64,000 bases of DNA from Mucilaginibacter cryoferens (GTDB taxonomy: Bacteria > Bacteroidota > Bacteroidia > Sphingobacteriales > Sphingobacteriaceae). The notes below the pieces were generated by a model that was not told where the DNA came from, did not search any database, and saw only the letters and a list, made by a program, of their open reading frames with translations. Positions 1 to 7,977 of this stretch are shown one piece after another. A program made the translations under genes and the position numbers. The stretch spans positions 19,600 through 83,599 of the forward strand of contig NZ_JACHCR010000030.1 of assembly GCF_014205845.1 (NCBI RefSeq), given 5' to 3'. The first letter of the stretch is position 1, and the number at the start of each line of letters is the position of its first letter.

Positions 1-1
1 T

Positions 2-1201
2 GCTTTATCCAGCATTTACCCGGCCATGCTGTTATCATCCTTCGAGCCCTTGAAAGCACTGAAGGGTAAAATCAGCGGCAGCATTGGCGATGCCCTTTTC
101 CGTAAAATACTGGTGGTTATACAGTTTACTTTTTCGGTAGTGCTTATTGTGAGCACTTTGGTTATTACCCAGCAATTGAAATATATCCAATCAAAAAATT
201 TAGGGTACGATAAAAGCCATGTTTTTGGGGTTTGGATGCGCGATGCGGCAAGCCATTACGATGCCGTGCGGGCCGAGCTTTTAAAGCAACCCGGCGTAGA
301 GGGCGTAACCAGGGCAACCGGTAACATCATCAGCAATGGCAATATATCGGGTGACAACTCCTGGGATGGCAAAGCGCCCGGTCAAACCTTTATCCTGCAC
401 CCCATGGGTATCGATAAGGATTTCATCTCGTTTTTTAAGCTAAAAATGCAGCAGGGCAGCAGCTTTACCGGCGCCATAGCCGATTCCACCCATTTTATAC
501 TTAACGAAGCTGCCATAAGGGAAATCGGGATGAAAAATCCCATCGGTAAGCGTTTCCGTTCACAAGGAACCAACGGCACCATCATTGGCGTAGTCAAAGA
601 CTTCCATTTTGCCAGCCTGCGCGAAAAAATTGCACCTGTTATTTTCTTTTATCGCCCGGCCGTTTACCAAACCTTGTATATAAAAACCAGCACTAATAAA
701 GCGGCAGCAGCCATAGCCGCGGCGGGTAACCAGTTTAAACAATACAATGGCGAGTTCCCTTTTTCTTATAACTTTTTGGACGAAATGTTCAACAACCTTT
801 ACCAGGGCGAACAGCGCGAAAGCACCCTGTTTAACTATTTTGCAGGGATGGCCATACTCATCTCATGCCTGGGCCTGTTGGGCCTTGCAGCCTACACCGC
901 CCAGGTACGCACCCGCGAAATTGGTGTGCGTAAAGTATTGGGCGCATCGGTTACAGGCGTAATTGGCCTTTTAGCTAAAGATTTCATCAAACTGGTACTC
1001 ATCGCTATTGTTGTTGCTACGCCCTTAGCCTGGTACGCCATGACCAACTGGCTGAATGCCTTTGCCTACCGCATACCCATCCACTGGACGGTTTTTGTAC
1101 TGGCCGCAGGTATAGCCATCATCATAGCGTTTGTTACCATCAGCTTCCAATCCATCAAAGCAGCGCTGGCCAACCCGGTGAAAAGTTTGAGGAGCGAGTA
1201 G
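2..1201 (+). CDS. ABC transporter permease, MacB/FtsX family (5' end outside window)
   Basis: This is the C-terminal part of a MacB-type ABC permease, an inner-membrane protein that couples ATP hydrolysis by a partner ATPase to periplasmic work such as export of peptides or lipoproteins. The frame is open to the window edge (ALSSIYPAM precedes the first internal Met), so the true start lies upstream. A membrane segment near residues 30-55 is followed by a MacB periplasmic core domain (about 60-260) and a C-terminal FtsX domain with three membrane helices and the typical RTREIGVRKVLGAS cytoplasmic loop. Family call is confident; substrate is unknown and the ATPase is not in view. The last 272 codons are repeated directly downstream. 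Confidence 0.9.
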   Translation, partial: ALSSIYPAMLLSSFEPLKALKGKISGSIGDALFRKILVVIQFTFSVVLIVSTLVITQQLKYIQSKNLGYDKSHVFGVWMRDAASHYDAVRAELLKQPGVEGVTRATGNIISNGNISGDNSWDGKAPGQTFILHPMGIDKDFISFFKLKMQQGSSFTGAIADSTHFILNEAAIREIGMKNPIGKRFRSQGTNGTIIGVVKDFHFASLREKIAPVIFFYRPAVYQTLYIKTSTNKAAAAIAAAGNQFKQYNGEFPFSYNFLDEMFNNLYQGEQRESTLFNYFAGMAILISCLGLLGLAAYTAQVRTREIGVRKVLGASVTGVIGLLAKDFIKLVLIAIVVATPLAWYAMTNWLNAFAYRIPIHWTVFVLAAGIAIIIAFVTISFQSIKAALANPVKSLRSE

Positions 1202-1252
1202 AGGCTGGGTTTGTGATCGAATCGAATGCCCTGTTTATAGATAAGTTTTTTG

Positions 1253-1380
1253 CCGTCCCCTCCGGGTCTCTCAAAGAGGACCCGGAGGGCGCACGATCAT
1301 CTCGCATAAACGCGGCCTTGGGATTTACGACTTGCTATGTGCAACCGCTGGGTCCTCTCCGAGAGACCCCGCGGGGACGG
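1253..1380. repeat. 128-bp inverted-repeat element, copy 1 (MITE-like)
   Basis: The ends are 19-bp near-perfect inverted repeats: CCGTCCCCTCCGGGTCTCT at 1253-1271 and AGAGACCCCGCGGGGACGG at 1362-1380, two mismatches. The left end can also fold on itself (TCCGGGTC against GACCCGGA). There is no coding capacity. It sits 51 bp after the permease stop and looks like a non-autonomous mobile or REP-type element. Confidence 0.75.
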
Positions 1381-2197
1381 AACCTTTATCCTGCACCCCA
1401 TGGGTATCGATAAAGATTTCATCTCGTTCTTTAAGCTAAAAATGCAGCAGGGCAGCAGCTTTACCGGCGCCATAGCCGATTCCACCCATTTTATACTTAA
1501 CGAAGCCGCCGTAAGGGAAATCGGGATGCAAAACCCCATCGGCAAGCATTTCCGTTCACAAGGAACCAACGGCACCATCATTGGCGTAGTTAAAGACTTC
1601 CATTTTGCCAGCCTGCGCGAAAAAATTGCACCTGTTATTTTCTTTTATCGCCCGGCCGTTTACCAAACCTTGTATATAAAAACCAGCACTAATAAAGCGG
1701 CCGCAGCCATAGCCGCGGCGGGTAACCAGTTTAAACAATACAATGGAGAGTTCCCTTTTTCTTATAACTTTTTGGACGAACTGTTCAACAACCTTTACCA
1801 GGGCGAACAGCGCGAAAGCACCCTGTTTAACTATTTTGCAGGGATGGCCATACTCATCTCATGCCTGGGCCTGTTGGGCCTTGCAGCCTACACCGCCCAG
1901 GTACGCACCCGCGAAATTGGTGTGCGTAAAGTATTGGGCGCATCGGTTACAGGCGTAATTGGCCTTTTAGCTAAAGATTTCATCAAACTGGTACTCATCG
2001 CCATTGTTGTTGCTACGCCTTTAGCCTGGTACGCCATGACCAACTGGCTGAATGCCTTTGCCTACCGCATACCCATCCACTGGACGGTTTTTGTACTGGC
2101 CGCAGGTATAGCCATCATCATAGCGTTTGTTACCATCAGCTTCCAATCCATCAAAGCAGCGCTGGCCAACCCGGTGAAAAGTTTGAGGAGCGAGTAG
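1337..2197 (+). pseudogene. Truncated duplicate of the FtsX permease C-terminus
   Basis: The second copy of the tandem duplication encodes the last 272 residues of the upstream permease, lacking the N-terminal membrane anchor and part of the periplasmic core. The open frame begins at an ATG inside the inverted-repeat element (about 15 non-homologous residues) and then joins the permease at TFILHPMG. About ten of the fourteen coding differences from copy 1 are synonymous; the replacements I see are I to V, K to Q, R to H and M to L. That low replacement share hints at selection or gene conversion rather than free decay. It could be expressed as an FtsX half-protein, but it has no proper start region, so I call it a fragment. 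Confidence 0.85.
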
Positions 2198-2248
2198 AGG
2201 CTGGGTTTGTTATCGAATCGAATGCCCTGTTTATAGATAAGTTTTTTG

Positions 2249-2376
2249 CCGTCCCCTCCGGGTCTCTCAAAGAGGAACCGGAGGGCGCACGATCATCTCG
2301 CATAAACGCGGCCTTGGGATTTACGACTTGCTATGTGCAACCGCTGGGTCCTCTCCGAGAGACCCCGCGGGGACGG
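2249..2376. repeat. 128-bp inverted-repeat element, copy 2
   Basis: Same element as 1253-1380, carried by the tandem duplication, with one visible difference (GAGGAACCGG instead of GAGGACCCGG). Its right end abuts the truncated minus-strand gene at 2377-2620. Confidence 0.75.
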
Positions 2377-2620
2377 AATATCCACTAGTATCATCCATTA
2401 ATCTCATAATTGAAAGTTTATTATTTGAATATAGAATCGTTTTATAATTGTGATTCTCTTTATCTAAATATTTTTTTATAACTATTGCTTTATAAGTAGA
2501 GCCAACAAAATCCATTCTATCTTTACAAGCTTCACTTGGTCCAACATTTCCTATTAATACTAAAGCAATAAATGCAATCGCAAATAGCCCTGGTAATATA
2601 TAGATGATCTTTTGTTTCAT
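2321..2620 (-). pseudogene. Small membrane-anchored protein truncated by the repeat element
   Basis: The frame starts at 2620 with a short N-terminal hydrophobic segment (residues 4-24) and a small extracytoplasmic domain. Only about residues 1-81 (2377-2620) are native. The last 18 residues and the stop are read from the inverted-repeat element. It resembles small Bacteroidota proteins with a conserved FVGSTYKAIVIKKYLDKENHNYKT-type core that normally continue through an aspartate-serine-glycine segment, as here, for a further 40 or so residues. The function of that group is unknown to me. The 3' part appears lost in the event that formed the adjacent duplication. Confidence 0.6.
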
Positions 2621-2655
2621 TATTTCTCATTAAATTATTAATGTATCAAAAAAAA

Positions 2656-2760
2656 CGCTGTTCGAAGTCAGATCTCATCGATTGACCTGCAAACGGCAGA
2701 CGCAATTATGCGCTTCTACACAAAAAAACCAATCCGCTCACACCCTCTGTTCGAAGTCAG
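2656..2760. repeat. Dispersed repeat family A, copy 1
   Basis: About 105 bp. It opens and closes with the direct repeat CTGTTCGAAGTCAG and contains the core CTGCAAACGGCAGACGCAAT with a short hairpin (GACGCA, loop, TGCG). Related copies lie at 3316-3420 and 4281-4429. No coding content. Confidence 0.75.
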
Positions 2761-2991
2761 TATAGCTCACCCGCCAATAGGGTCCCACATTTGCCGGGCT
2801 ATCCATTTACACATTTAACGCAGGTCTTGTACCTGAACGAAAGTGATAACTGCTAACACGGCCCATTTTTAGCGCAGATCTTGAAGTAATGATTAACTTG
2901 TGCCTTACTACTTTCCAGGCAATAGAATCACATTGAGCAAACCCGCAAGCTACCACACAACACTTGTGCTAAGAGGGGCTTTTTGAGACAG
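2761..2991. other. Gene-free segment with degenerate direct repeats
   Basis: No convincing gene. Two related blocks, roughly 2813-2855 and 2868-2902, share TTTAnCGCAGnTCTTG followed by AGTnATnA. This looks like decayed repeat DNA. Confidence 0.4.
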
Positions 2992-3267
2992 TTATTTGTT
3001 GGGTAATATTAATTCCACGCGTTGACCTTGAGCAAAACTACCTTCTTGCATCGGTTTTAAGGGCCTGAATATGAATACATCTAAACGCTGTTCATTATTG
3101 TCGTCAAGAAGTCTTGGCATATCTATATAGTTGTAAATAGGTATGCCACCTAATTCTGCACTATCTTTTAACTCAAAATCTAACCCGTCATCTAATAAAC
3201 GAGCTAAAATAAATTGACCTCGGTTATGAAGATGAAATACGTGCATAATTTCAAAGGTTAATTCCAT
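2992..3267 (-). CDS. Hypothetical protein, 91 aa
   Basis: An acidic cytosolic protein without signal peptide or membrane segment. The alternation of short beta-strand-like stretches (FHLHNRGQFILARLL, RLDVFIFRPL, QRVELILP) suggests a small beta-barrel such as a translation-factor-like domain 2, but this is only an impression. A later Met (MHVFHLH, start 3246) is a plausible alternative. It lies alone between repeat copies 1 and 2, so it may be an accessory gene. No function assigned. Confidence 0.55.
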   Translation of the reverse strand: MELTFEIMHVFHLHNRGQFILARLLDDGLDFELKDSAELGGIPIYNYIDMPRLLDDNNEQRLDVFIFRPLKPMQEGSFAQGQRVELILPNK

Positions 3268-3315
3268 ATAGAGTTGATCTCATTTTGGTTACAAATTATT
3301 GAAAAATACCTTCCC

Positions 3316-3420
3316 CGCTGTTCGCACCCAGATCCCATCGATCGGCCTGCAAACGGCAGACGCAATTATGCGTCTCTACAGAAAAAATCAATCCACTCAC
3401 ACCCGCTGTTCAAAATCTTC
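3316..3420. repeat. Dispersed repeat family A, copy 2
   Basis: Same core as copy 1: CTGCAAACGGCAGACGCAAT, then ATGCGTCTCTACAG and a TCAATCC tail. It begins and ends with CGCTGTTC. This is the copy with the best hairpin (GACGCA ATTA TGCGTC). Confidence 0.75.
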
Positions 3421-3502
3421 GCCTTCTAACAGCCGCGAACTTTTAAAACTGCGTCGTCGTTTACCAGGAGGAAAGAGCGTAAAATTGTTTTTTAAAAGCC
3501 CA

Positions 3503-4225
3503 TTAGTGCAATTTTTCTACGCCATAAAGGGCACCTCCTGATTGTTTTATAACTTGTGAAGCTGTTTTTGAGTCAATCACTGTATATACATAGGCATCCC
3601 CTCCAAGTTCAAAAAACACCAATCTCCTGCCAATTACCTTTAAGTCTATATCAACCGCTTTAAACAAATCTACTATAAAATTGCCGCTCCTATTTTCAGC
3701 GTTAAGGCATACCCTTAATTTAGAAACATTTGTCCAGGTATTTTCCCTGGTCAGCAACTGATCTATAAATTCTTCTATTTCTCCTTTATTTTCTTCCCCC
3801 CGCCAATCCACCACTTTAACCAGTTTTTTCGAATCGGCAAATAAATAAAATATGTCTATGGGTTTTAACTTTTTCGGGGCGAAGCTATCAGCATCTTTTA
3901 GTAACCTGGCATGCCGCGTTACAAACATTTTGGGGCCACCAAGGTATGACTTATAAAAATCACAAAACTCTTCCCTATAGGCTGGGAAAGTCATTTCTCC
4001 AATTTCCCAAAAATTCGCTTTTTCTTTTCTATCCTTCTTTTTCTTTAAAACTTCAAAAACCAACGCAAATACGATAATAAAGACTAATACAACTATGGAT
4101 AACGTTGTACTGCCAGAACTGCGAAATATCAAAGAGTATGTGGTTATTGCCAACACTATAGCGATGATGGGGATCGAAACGATACCTGTTATGAGGAGTT
4201 TGTCTTTTAGTGTAATCTTCTTCAA
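3503..4225 (-). CDS. Hypothetical two-helix membrane protein, 240 aa
   Basis: Two N-terminal membrane helices (about residues 10-33 and 40-60) are followed by a lysine/arginine-rich stop-transfer run (LKKKKDRKEK) and a cytoplasmic domain of about 175 residues. The C-terminal domain has mixed alpha/beta character and ends with a glycine-rich turn. I do not recognise the family. It is isolated between two copies of repeat A, which suggests an accessory locus. Start chosen at the only ATG before the first helix. Confidence 0.6.
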   Translation of the reverse strand: MKKITLKDKLLITGIVSIPIIAIVLAITTYSLIFRSSGSTTLSIVVLVFIIVFALVFEVLKKKKDRKEKANFWEIGEMTFPAYREEFCDFYKSYLGGPKMFVTRHARLLKDADSFAPKKLKPIDIFYLFADSKKLVKVVDWRGEENKGEIEEFIDQLLTRENTWTNVSKLRVCLNAENRSGNFIVDLFKAVDIDLKVIGRRLVFFELGGDAYVYTVIDSKTASQVIKQSGGALYGVEKLH

Positions 4226-4280
4226 TTTGTTAATTTATTGGGGGGGGGGATTACTCAGAAAATCATTTTGTTTTCACCGC

Positions 4281-4429
4281 CGCTGTTCGAAGTCAAATAC
4301 TTCGAACCACTATGCCTGTAGTCTCCCGACTACAGGATTTTTAAAACAAAGAATCAACGTCAATAATCCCATCGATAACCCTGCAAACTGTAGACGCAAT
4401 TATGTGCCTCGACAGAAAAATCAATCCAG
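4281..4429. repeat. Dispersed repeat family A, copy 3
   Basis: It begins CGCTGTTCGAAGTCAAAT and ends with the family core CTGCAAACTGTAGACGCAAT and tail ACAGAAAAATCAATCC. Compared with copies 1 and 2 it has an insertion carrying a perfect small hairpin (CCTGTAGTC TCCC GACTACAGG, 4314-4335). The TCA in its tail (4421-4423) is the stop codon of the minus-strand acetyltransferase gene. Confidence 0.7.
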
Positions 4430-4879
4430 CCCCATGCGCATTTCTATCATATGCTTATTAAACCCCACTTTTTCATAAGCCCGCACAGCGCTTTCGTTAT
4501 CAGCATAAACCTGTAACCTCAGTTCGGTAAGGCCCTGTTTAAGCGACCATTTTTTTAACTCCTCAATAATAGCCTGGTTTACACCATTACCGCGATACTG
4601 TGGCAATACGTACATAAACCCCAGGTAGGCAAACCGCTCAAAATCAAAATAAACCTTTTCGCGTTGTTTAATACGGGCATAGCCGCTGCCTACCAGCTCG
4701 CCGTCAATTTCGGCTACCAGTAGTTCAACGTCGGGCGAGGTGATAAACATTTCAAGGTCGTAATATTTGATAGCGCCGGGTATTAAGGTTCGGTCGAAAG
4801 GTCGTTCGGCGTTGATCACTCCTTGCTCAAATTGCAGCAGGGTTGGGAGATCGTGGATGGTGGCTTGGCGGATTAGCAT
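4421..4879 (-). CDS. GNAT family N-acetyltransferase
   Basis: A 152-residue single-domain GNAT, predicted to move an acetyl group from acetyl-CoA to an amine. The acetyl-CoA loop motif is QYRGNGVNQ after the strand FMYVLP (about residues 92-108). Motif B follows (ADNESAVRAYEKVGF, about 124-138), where the alpha-helix after the Asn is typical. Length fits the family. The acceptor is unknown. The stop codon lies inside repeat copy 3, so the extreme C-terminus (MRMGLD) may have been reshaped by the repeat insertion. Confidence 0.88.
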   Translation of the reverse strand: MLIRQATIHDLPTLLQFEQGVINAERPFDRTLIPGAIKYYDLEMFITSPDVELLVAEIDGELVGSGYARIKQREKVYFDFERFAYLGFMYVLPQYRGNGVNQAIIEELKKWSLKQGLTELRLQVYADNESAVRAYEKVGFNKHMIEMRMGLD

Positions 4880-4894
4880 AGGGTTAGTTGTTTT

Positions 4895-5154
4895 TTAAAT
4901 GCTCCATTGGAGCAAAAGCTTTGTAGTAAAATAAATAATAGCGGTTTGCGTGCCGTAGGTACGCTGCCTTATCCGGTTTGCATAGCGGCTACGACTCACC
5001 CTGACGAGGCTGCGCCCGTCTGCCCCTCTCTCCGACTGCGTCGCATAGAGGGGCGGGAAAATTCTATTTGTTTTTCTTAGCCTTCTTTGCTGTTTACCGG
5101 AGAGAGGGCGGTCCAGCGAAGCATTGACCGGGTGAGTCCTCTGCGAGCGACTTT
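4895..5154. repeat. Large imperfect inverted-repeat element
   Basis: The arms are GACTCACCC...CCCCTCTCTCCG at 4993-5034 and the inverse complement around 5098-5138, enclosing GACGCAGTCGG-type and A-rich sequence. A 93-codon frame spans the element but has no protein-like features. It separates the GNAT and enolase genes and probably forms a long hairpin if transcribed. Confidence 0.6.
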
Positions 5155-6264
5155 CTACACCCTCACCCACTCGCATCCCTTCAAAAATTCCTCGTCAGCA
5201 TCGGCACCAATGCCAATGGCATCATCAATAGTAAGTTTGTAGCCGTTATATTTAACACCGCCAACGCAGGGGTCGACAAGATGCCCCAGCATACAGGTAT
5301 CCATATCGTAAAATTTAATATTGGGGCTGGCGTATACAAAGTGCAGTTTGGCACTCAGCGCTATACGACTCTCCAACATACCACCCATCATACAGGCTAT
5401 GCCTTTGGATGCCGCCTCATCGTGAATTTGCTTAGCCTCCAATAAGCCGCCCGATTTAGACATTTTGATATTGATATAATGGCAGCTGCCGCTGTTGATC
5501 TGTTTACGGGCATCATGATGGTTGTACACACTTTCATCGGCCATAATTTTCACGGGCGATAATTGCATCAGAGCGGGCAACCTGTCATCGTACCAGGTAC
5601 GCATGGGTTGTTCACAAAACTCAATATCATATTGCCCAATTGCCTGCAATGCATAAACAGCGTCATCAAAACTCCATCCCTGGTTGGCATCAACGCGGAT
5701 GGCCATTGCAGGTCCTACCGCTTCGCGGATCTGTTTAATACGCTCTACATCATCGGCAGCATTTTTGCCCAGTTTCACCTTCAGTATATTGGCGCCCGAC
5801 GCTTTAAAATATAAAGCTTTGATAGCCATAGTTGGCGGGCTATCTATCCCAATGGTAATATCCGATTCAACAACCCGCCTTTGGCCACCCAGGAAACGGT
5901 ATAAAGGCAACGCGGCATTTTTGGCGGCAATATCATACAAAGCCATATCAAACGCACTTTTTATGGTGGTGTTGCCGGCCGTAAAACTATGCAGTTGCTG
6001 CAAGCGCGCGGCAATATCAAGCGCATCCCGGCCTATCCACAGTTTGGCAAATTCGCGCGCCATTACCAGGCAGGTATCCTGGGTTTCGCCCACTATCATC
6101 GGGAAAGCCGAGCACTCGCCCACGCCATAAAACCCGGCATCGGTATGTACCCTTATAAACACGTTTTGCGCATGATCCATAGTCCCCGTTGCAATAGTGA
6201 ACGGCTCCATAGGGATGCTAAAACGATAAATATCTATATGGGTAATGGTTAGTTTGTTTTGCAT
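5155..6264 (-). CDS. Dipeptide epimerase-like enolase superfamily enzyme
   Basis: A 369-residue member of the muconate-lactonizing subgroup of the enolase superfamily. It has the capping domain (about 1-125) and a TIM barrel with the catalytic set in place: KVKL (K162, K164), metal ligands D192 (DANQGW), E218 (EQP) and D243 (DES), and K267 on the opposite face. This arrangement matches L-Ala-D/L-Glu epimerases, which interconvert cell-wall-derived dipeptides. Substrate specificity could differ, for example another hydrophobic or cationic dipeptide. The first six codons of the longer frame (to 6282) are repeat-derived (GAGGCTGAGGC), so I start at MQNKLT. Confidence 0.85.
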   Translation of the reverse strand: MQNKLTITHIDIYRFSIPMEPFTIATGTMDHAQNVFIRVHTDAGFYGVGECSAFPMIVGETQDTCLVMAREFAKLWIGRDALDIAARLQQLHSFTAGNTTIKSAFDMALYDIAAKNAALPLYRFLGGQRRVVESDITIGIDSPPTMAIKALYFKASGANILKVKLGKNAADDVERIKQIREAVGPAMAIRVDANQGWSFDDAVYALQAIGQYDIEFCEQPMRTWYDDRLPALMQLSPVKIMADESVYNHHDARKQINSGSCHYINIKMSKSGGLLEAKQIHDEAASKGIACMMGGMLESRIALSAKLHFVYASPNIKFYDMDTCMLGHLVDPCVGGVKYNGYKLTIDDAIGIGADADEEFLKGCEWVRV

Positions 6265-6284
6265 AAAAAGCCTCAGCCTCACCT

Positions 6285-6610
6285 AAATCCTCTCCAAAGG
6301 AGAGCACTTTGATTTGCACGTGAATTAAACGCAATATACGATTCTTCGTAATAAACCATTCTTTTAAAGCCCTCCCCTTTGGAGAGGAGCCTCACCCTGC
6401 CCTCTCCAAAGGAGAGGGTTCTTATTTTCTTAGTTGAAAGCCATCTTAATCTAAAACTTTTCTTTTTAAAGTCCTCTCCTTTGGAGAGAAGCCTCACCCT
6501 GCCCTCTCCAAAGGAGAGGGTTCTTACTTTCTTAGTTGAAAGCCATCCTAATCTAAAACTTTTCTTTTTAAAATCCTCTCCTTTGGAGAGGATTTAGGTG
6601 AGGCTTTTTT
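6285..6610. repeat. 102-bp direct repeats built of CTCTCC/GGAGAG boxes
   Basis: Units at 6390-6491 and 6492-6593 differ at only a few positions. Each holds a CTCTCCAAAGGAGAG palindrome, AAAGCCATC and a run of T. Flanking half-units continue to both sides (CCTCACC...GGTGAGG). Fills most of the gap upstream of the DUF4290 gene. Frames in this stretch are repeat translations. The remaining 6611-6757 presumably holds the DUF4290 promoter, but I cannot identify one. Confidence 0.8.
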
Positions 6611-6757
6611 TGGCAATAAATTTGCACAGTAACACTATTATTCTATATTTGCATTACTTCAATACAAGTACAATTCAATTTTAGCCTCCTGGGCTCTCGT
6701 TTTTGCAGAGAACAGACGCATGGCTAACTTAAAACTTTCTTAATACAATACAATTAC

Positions 6758-7522
6758 ATGGCACAAGAAAACACGCCTGCAAATTTTGATTATAATTCAA
6801 CCAGGAATAAACTAATCCTGACAGAATATGGCCGCAACGTACAAAACATGGTTAAGTACATTATTGCGCTGCCCACTAAAGAAGAACGTAACCGTTACGC
6901 CCAGGTGGTGATAGACCTGATGGGTTTTTTAAACCCGCACCTGCGCGATGTGGCCGATTTTAAACACAAACTTTGGGATCACCTGCACATTATATCTGAT
7001 TACCAGATTGATGTAGATGCACCCTACCCCAAACCAACGCCCGAGGCTATCCACATGAAGCCACAGCCGTTAAAATACCCGCACCAGCGCATCAAATACA
7101 AGCACTATGGCAAAACCATAGAAATAATGATTGAGAAGGCGAAAGCCATTGAAGAGCCCGAGCGCAAGCGCCACATGGTGCAGGCGGTAGCCAACTTTAT
7201 GAAAATGGCCTACGTACAATGGAACAAAGATTCGGTAAGCGATGAAACCATCCTGGCCGATCTGTACGCCTTGTCTGGCGGTACCCTTAAGCTGGAAGAA
7301 AACATCAACCTTAACCGTGTTGAGTTTCGCCCCAACAATCAATCTCAAAACAACAATAATAACAACAACAATCGCGGTCGTACCAATAACAATCAAAACA
7401 ATAACAACCGTGGTGGCGGCGGCGGTGGCCGTACCAATAATAACCAAAATAACAACGGCCCGCGCAGCAACAATAATCAAAACAACCGCAGCCGTAGCAA
7501 TGGCGGTGCAAAAAAATATTAG
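6758..7522 (+). CDS. DUF4290 domain protein with Asn/Arg/Gly-rich tail
   Basis: Residues 1-190 match the DUF4290 family, a soluble helical domain found throughout Bacteroidota, typically encoded just before murA as here. The last 60 or so residues are low complexity (Asn, Arg, Gly with Gln), resembling RGG/N-rich RNA-binding or phase-separating tails. The family function is unknown; gene order suggests a link to envelope growth. There is a strong terminator about 100 bp after the stop, so co-transcription with murA is not assured. Confidence 0.85.
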   Translation: MAQENTPANFDYNSTRNKLILTEYGRNVQNMVKYIIALPTKEERNRYAQVVIDLMGFLNPHLRDVADFKHKLWDHLHIISDYQIDVDAPYPKPTPEAIHMKPQPLKYPHQRIKYKHYGKTIEIMIEKAKAIEEPERKRHMVQAVANFMKMAYVQWNKDSVSDETILADLYALSGGTLKLEENINLNRVEFRPNNQSQNNNNNNNNRGRTNNNQNNNNRGGGGGGRTNNNQNNNGPRSNNNQNNRSRSNGGAKKY

Positions 7523-7977
7523 TTTACTGGTTCATTAGTTCAATGGTTCATTGGTCTTATCTGATGGGCATGATGGGTTAATTGGGTGGCCCCAAATTAA
7601 AACAGATTTTAGATGATAATAACCCGGTTTTTCTGGACGAAGAACCGGGTTGTTTTTGTTTTTTAACGATACTTTTTAAAGCAAAAAAAGTTGCAGTTTT
7701 TTTCCGGCTTTTTCACCTGTTTTTCTCAAACAATCATGTTTTTTTCAGCTGTTTTTCACCTATAAATCATCCTTTTTTAGCCAAAAACCGTACTTTAAAA
7801 AGTTTAAGCCCCAAAACGCCTCAGCCGCCAACCAGCACCAATGAACGACTGAACTAATGAACCAATGAACCACCAAACAATCAGGAAAAATTATAATCTT
7901 TGCCGGGAATTAAAACACATTTAACTTAGTTGAATGTTTACAACAACTGACTCATTGATTTATCAATTATAACACCT
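7523..7977. other. Intergenic region with terminator and inverted TTCATTGG-type phrases
   Basis: No gene. It contains a TTCATT/GGTTCATTGG cluster at 7529-7554, its inverse complement (CCAATGAAC, AACTAATGAACC) at 7838-7871, a terminator at 7621-7651 and T-rich DNA. The phrases could pair over 300 bases. The 91-codon frame at 7582-7857 shows only repeat and T-rich composition. Confidence 0.6.
7621..7651 (+). terminator. Rho-independent terminator after DUF4290 gene
   Basis: Stem AACCCGGTT / AACCGGGTT with a 13-base loop, followed by GTTTTTGTTTTTT. Confidence 0.85.

Larger units (their letters stand above)
385..2376 (+). repeat. 996-bp tandem duplication (385-1380 and 1381-2376)
   Basis: Two head-to-tail copies with an offset of exactly 996 bp. 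Each contains the 3' part of the permease gene, about 50 bp of flank, and a 128-bp inverted-repeat element. I count roughly sixteen substitutions and no indels by eye. Each junction (385, 1381, 2377) starts with AA. The right boundary of the unit is the right end of the inverted-repeat element. The unit is a multiple of three, so the reading frame is kept. Confidence 0.95.

Noticed and set aside
4095..4478. 127-codon plus-strand frame across repeat copy 3
   Set aside because: Overlaps a better minus-strand gene and runs through repeat sequence.
4895..5176. 93-codon frame over the inverted-repeat element
   Set aside because: Arg/Ser/Gln-rich translation of repeat DNA, no domain or start context.
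7070..7480. 136-codon minus-strand frame opposite the DUF4290 tail
   Set aside because: It is the antisense reading of AAC/AAT-rich codons and consists of Val/Ile runs; the plus-strand DUF4290 gene explains the DNA.
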